From contig JACRIR010000266.1 of NCBI GenBank assembly GCA_016215705.1, positions 1-20,755 on the forward strand: a stretch of DNA of 20,755 nucleotides, written 5' to 3'. Shown in pieces: positions 7,693 through 14,141 of the stretch. A program made the translations under genes and the position numbers. Each line of letters opens with the position of its first letter. Position 1 is the first letter of the stretch. Below the pieces are notes generated by a model that worked only from the letters and a program-made list of their open reading frames with translations, was not told where the DNA came from and ran no database searches. Origin of the DNA: Candidatus Poribacteria bacterium (GTDB lineage Bacteria > Abyssobacteria > SURF-5).

Positions 7693-7787
7693 GCAATATA
7701 TTGTGTTTATAATACACTACGTACAACGCCGCCTGGAATCAAGTTTGTTCACTGATATCGGAGAGTTGAGCATGCTGTCAGATGGCA

Positions 7788-7803
7788 AGGTGTCGAAGTT
7801 CTG
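7788..7803 (-). repeat. IS right terminal inverted repeat
   Basis: Reads CAGAACTTCGACACCT on the - strand and pairs with 5912-5927. Confidence 0.65.
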
Positions 7804-7809
7804 TGAACA
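7804..7809. repeat. IS target-site duplication, right copy (TGAACA)
   Basis: TGAACA immediately outside the right end of the IS; identical to 5906-5911. Confidence 0.7.
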
Positions 7810-7877
7810 CGGTCGAGCGGAAGCACGAGGGGCTGGAGCGGGAGCACCGGGTGCATCATGGAGGGGAAACAGGATAG
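7810..7877 (+). pseudogene. Degraded second copy of the 3' end of the coiled-coil lysis gene
   Basis: Continuing from 5896-5911 across the IS, the frame reads DAQLNTVERKHEGLERE and then HRVHHGGETG, stop at 7875-7877. The intact gene (4378-4659) reads DARLNTVERKHEGLERE, then seven extra residues, then HRVHHGG. The copy therefore has a 21-base deletion and scattered substitutions, and it lacks the 5' part with the membrane segment. It is an older partial duplicate or the relic of a related prophage, later split by the IS. Confidence 0.8.
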
Positions 7878-7892
7878 CTTAGGATGCCAAGG

Positions 7893-9452
7893 CTAATCGG
7901 ACTTCAGTTTGCCGAGAGCCTTCTTTCTCATATACCGCCCGAACACCTCAAATAGGAGGCGGTCCTTGGACATACTTCCATCGTATATATTCACAATCGA
8001 CTTGGCGATTTCTTGGATGAGTTCCTTCGGGTCGATGTGAATGCACCTCCCATCAATAAGCTCTACAATGGCGGGTTTTCCACGTAAGCCTCCATCTATT
8101 CTGCTCTTAATCGATTCCAATCGCTTCTCCAGATGATGGACGTTAACAGATTTCCCAAAGGTTCTTTCGAGCTCCATCAACCGAGCCTGAGTTTGGTCAC
8201 AGAATTGCGCCAATTCATCTTTGTCGAGGATAAGCTGCATGCTGATGAGTTCTTCCAGCCTGTCAAGAGCGTTCTCGATAGATTTTTCTTTGCTTCGGAG
8301 TTTCGATGAAACCCGACATAGACCGCTTAAATGTCTGCATAGGCAATGCATCTGCTCAAGGAACATCTCGTATTCGGAGGATTGCTCAAAGCCATCGCGC
8401 CTGGCATTGGCTTTTACCGAATAATCGAGATAAATCTCTCCGATATGCCAAGCGGCAAAGCGTCTTTCGCTAAACAAATCGGCGAGGAAATACTCGTTCC
8501 CAATTTCGATGTTTCCTTGCCGGACCCGCAACCCTCGCATGGACACCTGCGGAGGTAGGGCTGCTTGAAATTTCGTAACCGCATACCATCCACGTCCCAT
8601 TTCTCGACCTTCTGGTCCTCTAATACCAAAGGTTTCTACCCCCTTTATCTCGTCTATGTCCTGACCGTGTAGGGGCACCTTATTGGTATGGGGACGGGCA
8701 ATCTTTTCTCCATTTAATGAGATGTTGTACGTGCGATACCCCGGCACATCGGACACATGGTTTCTAACCATCTTCGCAAATTCAAATTGCTCGTCGCAAA
8801 AATCAACAGGACCCACCTTTCCCAAAGAACCCGCAACGCTTTTTGGGTTCATCAATTCGTCCCGATGAAATCGGTGAACGCTCCTCATGGTTACGCGGAA
8901 AAACCGATGGGGATCACCGACCCGGGGTTTTGTCGCTTCAACAGAGACTGCCTTCTCGATGGCTTCTTCTGCCGATAGACCCTTTCCATTTTGGGAAATC
9001 AATTCCTGAAGCTTTTTACCATCCCAAATTAAAATCGACAGAGGTTCCGATTTATCGGCTCGTGTTTCGAATACTACCTGGTCGCAATATCCCAGGCCTC
9101 CCAGTCGTCCGATACCACGAAAGCCACGTTGCTTAAGACGCTCTTTTGGGCTGCATCCTAGGCAGCGTAACAGGGCTCCCACATCCTTTTGGGGAACCCC
9201 GGCACCGTTGTCTGTCACCGAGATACTGCGGTGGATGCCATCAATATTGATATCAATGTGCTCTTCGCCAGGAAGAAGGAGGCCGCGGTCGCAGGCCGCA
9301 TCTATTGAATCTGCGGCGTTTTGAACGTACTCCCGAACAACCGCAAGGGGATTGCTGTACATCCCAGCGGTAACAACGTCGATTATTTGGCTCCCAACGA
9401 CGAGTCCGGGCTCGGGGTTGATTTTGGCCGTGCCAGGTACATTTCTAACCAT
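7893..9452 (-). CDS. GHKL (HSP90/MORC-like) ATPase, last gene of the six-gene block
   Basis: A 519-residue protein with a GHKL ATP-binding domain at its N-terminus: N box with E41 and N45 (VVREYVQNAADSID), DNGAG at 81-85 binding the adenine, and a glycine-rich lid, GFRGIGRLGGLGY, at 110-122. The middle resembles the transducer part of HSP90/MutL-type proteins. About 385-470 is charged, coiled-coil-prone helix (ENALDRLEELISMQLILDKD), which may mediate dimerisation or partner contacts. GHKL proteins of the MORC/MutL type are known in restriction-like operons with helicases and nucleases. The ATG has GGAGA about 8 bases upstream, inside the radical SAM gene; the two genes overlap by 70 bases, so they should be coupled. 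Exact partner and substrate are unknown. It is not HtpG: the C-terminal half does not match. Confidence 0.8.
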   Translation of the reverse strand: MVRNVPGTAKINPEPGLVVGSQIIDVVTAGMYSNPLAVVREYVQNAADSIDAACDRGLLLPGEEHIDINIDGIHRSISVTDNGAGVPQKDVGALLRCLGCSPKERLKQRGFRGIGRLGGLGYCDQVVFETRADKSEPLSILIWDGKKLQELISQNGKGLSAEEAIEKAVSVEATKPRVGDPHRFFRVTMRSVHRFHRDELMNPKSVAGSLGKVGPVDFCDEQFEFAKMVRNHVSDVPGYRTYNISLNGEKIARPHTNKVPLHGQDIDEIKGVETFGIRGPEGREMGRGWYAVTKFQAALPPQVSMRGLRVRQGNIEIGNEYFLADLFSERRFAAWHIGEIYLDYSVKANARRDGFEQSSEYEMFLEQMHCLCRHLSGLCRVSSKLRSKEKSIENALDRLEELISMQLILDKDELAQFCDQTQARLMELERTFGKSVNVHHLEKRLESIKSRIDGGLRGKPAIVELIDGRCIHIDPKELIQEIAKSIVNIYDGSMSKDRLLFEVFGRYMRKKALGKLKSD

Positions 9453-10999
9453 TTTTTGATCTCTCCATCTTGAATATTTTGTAGGGTGGCTCTAACGTCA
9501 TCGATCGAATTGGAGCTTACCGCTTTATGAAAAGTCATAAACCGGTCGCCGTTTTCTTTGAGAAGTTTTAGGATGAACGCCCTAAATCCCTCGACTTTCC
9601 CAGATCCTGGTTTTCTCTTTGGTTCTTCCTTGTGAACCTTGCGTTCGTGAAGGTTTCTGTTTCGGATCAATTCCTCGGGCATGTAAAGGTTAGAGAGAAA
9701 CTCCTCAAACGTGTGCCCGATGGTACGCCATGCCAGCGATGGAGTGGGAGAGATCGCTCCGTTTGCGGCTCCTTTCATGATCTCGACGTTACGGAGGAAC
9801 CGCTTAGTCCAGATGGGTTCCCTCAGCCAATCTCGACGGGCATCCGTATCGCCGGCAATGATGTCCCGACCTTTATGGACCCCCCTGCGCTCTGGATCAG
9901 CAATTGGTGCAAATCGCATGGGGTAGCTGTAGATTTTCCCGGAACGCTTCTGGACTCCTTCTTTGGCCATCTCTTCGTTCAGCTCGATATTCACTTTCAG
10001 CCTTTGATAAAGATCTTCGGGAGTGTCGCGGAAATTGTACAGCATGTAGTTGGAAAATTTCTGAACACCATGCTTATTCGCCAATCGAATGGCACGCGCG
10101 TATTCCTTTTGCTCGCGCACGTGGTCAAAGGCAATCCGCATTGGCTCTATATTCAACTTGGCCAGAAGGGCCATTTTTTTCTCGGTGAAGTGCGTGGCGT
10201 CTAAACCTTGGTTAAAATCAATTACCCGCTGGCGTCGTGGGAACGTGTTGGTGTATTCATTTCTGCCGTAACCCAACTCAACAAGGTCGTCGACAATTCT
10301 TTCGAGCTCTGAACTACCCAGAAGATTGTTGTCCATTAGTTTAAGTACAGGAAGGTCCCCGCGTTCATCGCGCAGAGTCCGGATCGTGTTCCTAATATCG
10401 ATATAAGGAATGAACCTTGGCTCTAGCTTATGCACGCCGCAGTAGGCGCATTTATGTTTGCATCCTCGTGTGGTGTAGGCGTAAAAAGTATTTCCTATTC
10501 CGTAGGGGTATGTCTCCAAAATGCTGTAATCAGGTGGCAGCAAGTCTATTGATGTATTATCCGGCAGTCCAATCTGTCGTGCTGAATCTAATATCCCTGG
10601 TACGGGCAAGATCCCAGTTTCCCTAAATATTTCGTCACGCATCAAAGTCGCCATAATGCCGCCAACGAATATTTTGGAAGTGGTACCCCCCACAGCGTTT
10701 TTATAATAATTTATGGTTTTTACAACGTTGTTGAAATGAAAAGTAAAAAGAGTCGTTATATAAACTCGGTCCCATAACCTGGTAAATAAAGGTTTATCTA
10801 TGTATGCTTCTTTAAGGATCTTGGGGTCGCGGCCAACCACGAATTCCACGTGATGCCCGAGGGTTTTATGGTACCGCGCCAACTTCATTAACCCCAAGGG
10901 GGGGTACCATAGTGTCTCGTCGTCCGGCCGTTTGTCGGTCACGAAAGACCGCTTTGCGGACGTTCTTCTGAAATCAGGCTCGACCAAAAGGATTTTCAC
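9383..10999 (-). CDS. Radical SAM enzyme with N-terminal cobalamin-binding-like domain
   Basis: 538 residues. The N-terminus (MKILLVEPDF, then WYPPLGLMKLARYHKTLGH) looks like the Rossmann-type B12-binding domain of class B radical SAM enzymes, but the usual DxHxxG cobalamin motif is not evident. The radical SAM cluster motif is clear: C180, C184 and C187 (TTRGCKHKCAYCGV), which would hold a [4Fe-4S] cluster and cleave S-adenosylmethionine. The TIM-barrel part continues to about residue 400 (LKLMDNNLLGSSELE, FNQGLDATHF). The C-terminal 100 residues are basic and unfamiliar. It is not viperin-like. GTG 10999 is the start, with only a weak AAGAGG upstream. Its place between ParB-B and the GHKL ATPase suggests a role in the same system, perhaps modification of a nucleotide or base; the substrate is unknown. 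Confidence 0.82.
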   Translation of the reverse strand: MKILLVEPDFRRTSAKRSFVTDKRPDDETLWYPPLGLMKLARYHKTLGHHVEFVVGRDPKILKEAYIDKPLFTRLWDRVYITTLFTFHFNNVVKTINYYKNAVGGTTSKIFVGGIMATLMRDEIFRETGILPVPGILDSARQIGLPDNTSIDLLPPDYSILETYPYGIGNTFYAYTTRGCKHKCAYCGVHKLEPRFIPYIDIRNTIRTLRDERGDLPVLKLMDNNLLGSSELERIVDDLVELGYGRNEYTNTFPRRQRVIDFNQGLDATHFTEKKMALLAKLNIEPMRIAFDHVREQKEYARAIRLANKHGVQKFSNYMLYNFRDTPEDLYQRLKVNIELNEEMAKEGVQKRSGKIYSYPMRFAPIADPERRGVHKGRDIIAGDTDARRDWLREPIWTKRFLRNVEIMKGAANGAISPTPSLAWRTIGHTFEEFLSNLYMPEELIRNRNLHERKVHKEEPKRKPGSGKVEGFRAFILKLLKENGDRFMTFHKAVSSNSIDDVRATLQNIQDGEIKKWLEMYLARPKSTPSPDSSLGAK

Positions 11000-11142
11000 A
11001 ATATATTCAGCCTCTTATCGTTCCCATGTCCCATGCCTGGATATTCTTGCAGGCATCTTACCAACATTCCGGCGTTTTGTCGATCCCTTGTCGAAAAAAA
11101 ACGGACGGACTGACAGAGGGGATTCCCATGAGGGTCATGAGG

Positions 11143-11177
11143 TACAGGAAATCTGATTAACCGATGGTTTTCCTGTA
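11143..11177. promoter_or_regulatory. 9-bp perfect inverted repeat between ParB-B and the radical SAM gene
   Basis: TACAGGAAA (11143-11151) and TTTCCTGTA (11169-11177) are exact complements with a 17-base spacer, 13 bases downstream of the ParB-B stop. A second small palindrome (CATGA, 3 bases, TCATG, 11127-11139) lies beside it. No T run follows on the - strand, so a simple terminator is unlikely. An operator or an mRNA-processing hairpin are options. It sits in the only sizeable gap (190 bases) of the block. Confidence 0.45.
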
Positions 11178-11189
11178 ATTATGAATTTG

Positions 11190-12191
11190 CTATTTTAGTC
11201 GCTTTAGGATCTTCTCAATAGCCTCGTTGATCTTTTTTAACTCGTATACACACTTTTTTCTGTGTCCGTCTTCCATTTCAGAAAAATCACTCCTTGCATC
11301 ATCACTTAACAAAAATTCTCGAAATTTATGAAGGCGATTGTACCATTCATTATCATAACCCCTCGCGGACGCTCTTTCGTAAGAACGATTGAATGAGCCC
11401 TCTTTTTCAAGAAAATCGTTCAAGATACTGCCGCTTGCCTTCGCTATAATCTTTAGCTTTTTCCTTACTTCTATGGCTTCCCTTATTTCTCCTGTCTTTA
11501 TTTTTCGTACTACAGTTCTGTCCATATCCGAGTGACCTTCTCTTGCCTTTCTTATATCTCTTGATTTTATGTATTCATCATAAAAGCTCCACCGTGTCAC
11601 ATTGTTGTCGTTGTGCTTAACCATAAAACTATATACGTTAATAAGATGGCTCACTTCCTTTGGGCCAAGTCCCATTTCCTTTGCGATTTCGGATGGGTCA
11701 ATTCCGTAATTCTTATGTTGCCGGTATAAGTAACCTGCTTGCTCGTAGGGTGCCCAATCTTTTCTTCCAATAATGTGATATTTCCCAAGCAGAGCAAAGA
11801 CGAGTTCGTCCGGAATATCTTTTGGCAACAACATGACCTTTACTTTACCCCATTGGATTGCGTCAAATCGGCTCAAAATACGGTATGCGGCGAGTCGGCT
11901 GTTTCCTTCTAACACTACATAGTCCCCATCTCGGACGATAAGAGGGTCGATAAGCCCTCCATTTGCGCGAATCGAGTGAACAAGACGCTTAACATGTTCT
12001 AAGTCCGCCAATTTTCTCTCAATATCAGTTTGACCAAGTATATTGCCATCCGATGAAATTATTGAGTAGATTCTTGGATTTTCTGGATAGAACTTGAGTT
12101 CGTTCTGTCGCAAGAATCCAACTTTGACAGGAACCTTCCGCCTGCTAATAGTCAGAAAATCGTCCACCCAATGGTCACTCGGGACGGTCAT
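11190..12191 (-). CDS. ParB/Srx-fold protein B (ParB-like N-terminal domain plus HTH)
   Basis: 333 residues. The ParB N-terminal domain is recognisable from NPRI at 38-41, GGLIDPLIVRDGDYVVLEG and the EGNSRLAAYR segment from residue 95, the counterpart of ParB's GERRxRA CTP-binding box. A WAPYEQAGYLYRQHKNYG segment and a KorB/ParB-like helix-turn-helix (PSEIAKEMGLGPKEVSHLI) follow. The C-terminal third is lysine-rich helix. Proteins of this fold bind or hydrolyse nucleotides (ParB CTPases, serine kinases) or sense modified DNA (DGQHR/DUF262 relatives in phosphorothioation systems). It is not a chromosome-partitioning ParB: no ParA is present and the ends differ. It starts inside the helicase gene (17-base overlap) after a good AGGGAGG. 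The gene is clearly AT-rich. Confidence 0.8.
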   Translation of the reverse strand: MTVPSDHWVDDFLTISRRKVPVKVGFLRQNELKFYPENPRIYSIISSDGNILGQTDIERKLADLEHVKRLVHSIRANGGLIDPLIVRDGDYVVLEGNSRLAAYRILSRFDAIQWGKVKVMLLPKDIPDELVFALLGKYHIIGRKDWAPYEQAGYLYRQHKNYGIDPSEIAKEMGLGPKEVSHLINVYSFMVKHNDNNVTRWSFYDEYIKSRDIRKAREGHSDMDRTVVRKIKTGEIREAIEVRKKLKIIAKASGSILNDFLEKEGSFNRSYERASARGYDNEWYNRLHKFREFLLSDDARSDFSEMEDGHRKKCVYELKKINEAIEKILKRLK

Positions 12192-13674
12192 CGTTTCCCT
12201 CCCTGTCGATTTTCAGCACTGATTTAAGAATGTGTCCGAAGTCATAGGTCATTTCGGAGCGAAAGAATTCTTCTGTGATATCACCCTGAAGCAATTGAGC
12301 GGATAAATGCTTCGCATGAATCAAAGCACCTATCCACTCGTCAATGGAATCAGGCATGAGCAGATTGTATACATAGCACTCCTTGGCTTGAGAAATTCTG
12401 TGGATTCGATCTTGGGCTTGAAGATAATCATCCAGACTGAAGTTTCTGTCGTAAAAAATGACGTGATTCGCGACAGTGAGTGTGAGCCCCTCTTTTGCCG
12501 CCCCCGGGGTCGCCACCAGAAAGCCGATGTCGAGATCCTCAAGGAATCGTTTGATCGCTAAATTGCGCGCCTGTATCCCGAGGTGCCCGTGTACACGTAC
12601 AGCATTGTACTTGCCGAGTTGACCACACAACCAGTCGGCGTTTTCTGTGAAAGTGGTCCAGACAATTCCCTTCTCGTTTTTCGCCCTAATCCGCGTTACC
12701 AAGTCCAACAGGTGGTCGAGTTTTCCTGGTTCCCCTCGATATGCACCATCGATCATCGCTGGGTTTGAGGCGATCTGCACGAGCCGAAGTAATCGTTTCA
12801 GGATGTCGTCAGATCTGTCTAGCGTAGGAACACCTTCCTTAATTACGACAGCCTTGAGAGTATCCCGAACCTGTCTGTAGAGGTCGAACTGTTTATGTTC
12901 CCAGTCGCAGTAGATGTTTTGGTAATGTTTTTTCGGAAGGGATATCACTCCGCTATTTTTATTTTCTCTGACAGAGAATGCTGATATTCGTGTCTGGACC
13001 TTTTGCAGCCCGGCCTCGAATGCGGTTTGCAATCCCTCATCGTAGACAAGTTTGTTCGAGAGATCGACCTCTCGCTTGAAACGTGAAAAGTCATTACCGA
13101 GGTTTTCCCCTTGATCGAGGAAATACACTTGTGCCCAGATATCCTCCGGCCGATTGGCGACGGGAGTACCAGTCATGATCACTCTTTTCTTAAAAAAGGG
13201 AGCCAGTTCAAAAAATGCCTTGGTAAGATCAGTATCGGGATTTTTTATCTTTGTGGATTCGTCTAATATCACCCCGACATCCCGAGTCCGGAGAAACAGC
13301 TTGAGACGACGCAATTCTGATCGGAATACTTCATAATGTGCCAACATTGCCCGAGCTGGACTGTTGAAAGCATAGAAGTTTGCTGCTCTATTTTGCGTTA
13401 ATTCACGAGGGGAAATATGACTATGCATGGTCAACTCACGCTGCCAATTGACCAAGAGGTGCTTCTTCGTGACAAATAGCACTGTATCGACGACCTTCTT
13501 TTCCAACCAATAAATCATAAGGTCGATCGCGATCTTTGTTTTGCCAAGACCCTGTTCATGGAAGATTGCGGCATACTCGAGATCCTTGATCGCCTCGAAT
13601 GCCTCGTGCTGGTAGGAAAAAGCGCTTAGTTTTGCTTGGAGCTTAGGTTCGCGGTGGAGATGTATCTTCGTCAT
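12175..13674 (-). CDS. SNF2-family helicase/translocase (compact, 499 residues)
   Basis: Superfamily 2 motifs appear in order: motif I HEQGLGKT (39-46), motif II ILDESTKIKN (DEST at 138-141 in place of DEAH), motif III MTGTPVAN (167-174), motif IV IVWTTFTENADWL, motif V ATPGAAKEGLTL, and motif VI QAQDRIHRISQ (419-429). The spacing and the QAQDRIHRISQ form are diagnostic of SNF2/HepA-type double-stranded DNA translocases. There is no fused nuclease, methylase or zinc domain, so it is little more than the motor core. Such motors move along DNA to remodel bound proteins or to drive restriction complexes. It overlaps ParB-B by 17 bases and follows the small nuclease gene by 55 bases. No strong ribosome site precedes ATG 13674. 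Confidence 0.9.
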   Translation of the reverse strand: MTKIHLHREPKLQAKLSAFSYQHEAFEAIKDLEYAAIFHEQGLGKTKIAIDLMIYWLEKKVVDTVLFVTKKHLLVNWQRELTMHSHISPRELTQNRAANFYAFNSPARAMLAHYEVFRSELRRLKLFLRTRDVGVILDESTKIKNPDTDLTKAFFELAPFFKKRVIMTGTPVANRPEDIWAQVYFLDQGENLGNDFSRFKREVDLSNKLVYDEGLQTAFEAGLQKVQTRISAFSVRENKNSGVISLPKKHYQNIYCDWEHKQFDLYRQVRDTLKAVVIKEGVPTLDRSDDILKRLLRLVQIASNPAMIDGAYRGEPGKLDHLLDLVTRIRAKNEKGIVWTTFTENADWLCGQLGKYNAVRVHGHLGIQARNLAIKRFLEDLDIGFLVATPGAAKEGLTLTVANHVIFYDRNFSLDDYLQAQDRIHRISQAKECYVYNLLMPDSIDEWIGALIHAKHLSAQLLQGDITEEFFRSEMTYDFGHILKSVLKIDREGNDDRPE

Positions 13675-13729
13675 TATTTCTGTGCCGATACTTTATGGTC
13701 ACAGTGTTGATGAGAAATATGCAATATTT

Positions 13730-14137
13730 TTAACCCCGTAATTTTTCTAAAACGATGGTCTTTACGTCCTCAAGGTTTTCTTTCTTTTTGATGTATTTTA
13801 ATCGGTCCTTCGCCAGTGCTTCTACGGGCCATGGAACGGCGACAACAAGAAAGGATTGTGGGTTTAGCTTGCAGAATTTGAGGTAGGTTCGGAACTGACC
13901 CTCAGTATGTCGGTTTTCAAGATCCGCGGACGTCTTTGCTTCACCGATCACGATTCCGCCAGCATGAAGCGGGGCATACACGTCTGGGATAGCCTCACCT
14001 ACCTGAGGGGGCTTCGAATATGCGTTTCTGTCTGGTAAGTCCACGAGGATGTGCCTGGCCTCGCCGTTGAAGTGCATCGCTGCGACCCAATCGACAAGTG
14101 ATCTTACTAACCTCGTGTGGGATTCAGATTCCCCCAT
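13730..14137 (-). CDS. Small PD-(D/E)xK-type nuclease
   Basis: A 135-residue protein with the restriction-endonuclease-like core: D52 in IPDVYAPLHAG, then E66 and K68 in GIVIGEAKTS, 14 and 16 residues later, and a following Q81 helix (TEGQFRTYLKFC), as in many Holliday-junction-resolvase-like and VRR-type nucleases. It is short enough to be a bare catalytic domain. It probably acts as the cutting subunit of a larger complex with DNA specificity supplied by partners. It begins 4 bases after the ParB-A stop and precedes the SNF2 gene, so it is in the same transcription unit. The exact nuclease family and target (duplex, branched or modified DNA) cannot be read from sequence. Confidence 0.75.
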   Translation of the reverse strand: MGESESHTRLVRSLVDWVAAMHFNGEARHILVDLPDRNAYSKPPQVGEAIPDVYAPLHAGGIVIGEAKTSADLENRHTEGQFRTYLKFCKLNPQSFLVVAVPWPVEALAKDRLKYIKKKENLEDVKTIVLEKLRG

Positions 14138-14141
14138 CGTT

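Larger units (their letters stand above)
5912..7803 (-). mobile_element. IS1634-family insertion sequence, about 1.89 kb, apparently intact
   Basis: The element carries one transposase gene on the - strand. Its ends, CTTGAGTTTGACACCT (5912-5927) and, on the other strand, CAGAACTTCGACACCT (7803-7788), match at 11 of 16 positions, including a perfect inner GACACCT, and both begin with C. TGAACA is present directly outside each end (5906-5911 and 7804-7809). A 5-6 base duplication and ends starting with C fit the IS1634 family. Joining the flanks across the element restores a continuous frame (DAQLNTVERKHEGLERE) homologous to the phage coiled-coil gene, which supports the exact boundaries. Confidence 0.82.

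Noticed and set aside
6214-7755. 513-codon open frame on the + strand antisense to the transposase
   Set aside because: It lies fully opposite the transposase, which has an intact DDE triad; the antisense product has no recognisable domain. It is a shadow of GC-rich codon use.
9632-10204. 190-codon + strand frame opposite the radical SAM gene
   Set aside because: No ribosome site or domain; the - strand gene has clear radical SAM motifs.
9383-10999. Prokaryotic viperin
   Set aside because: The protein is longer, has a B12-domain-like N-terminus and lacks viperin-type sequence around the cluster motif; no nucleotide kinase is adjacent.
11034-11055. TGCCTG / CAGGCA hairpin with a 10-base loop upstream of the radical SAM gene
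   Set aside because: Only six base pairs and no T run on either strand; likely chance.
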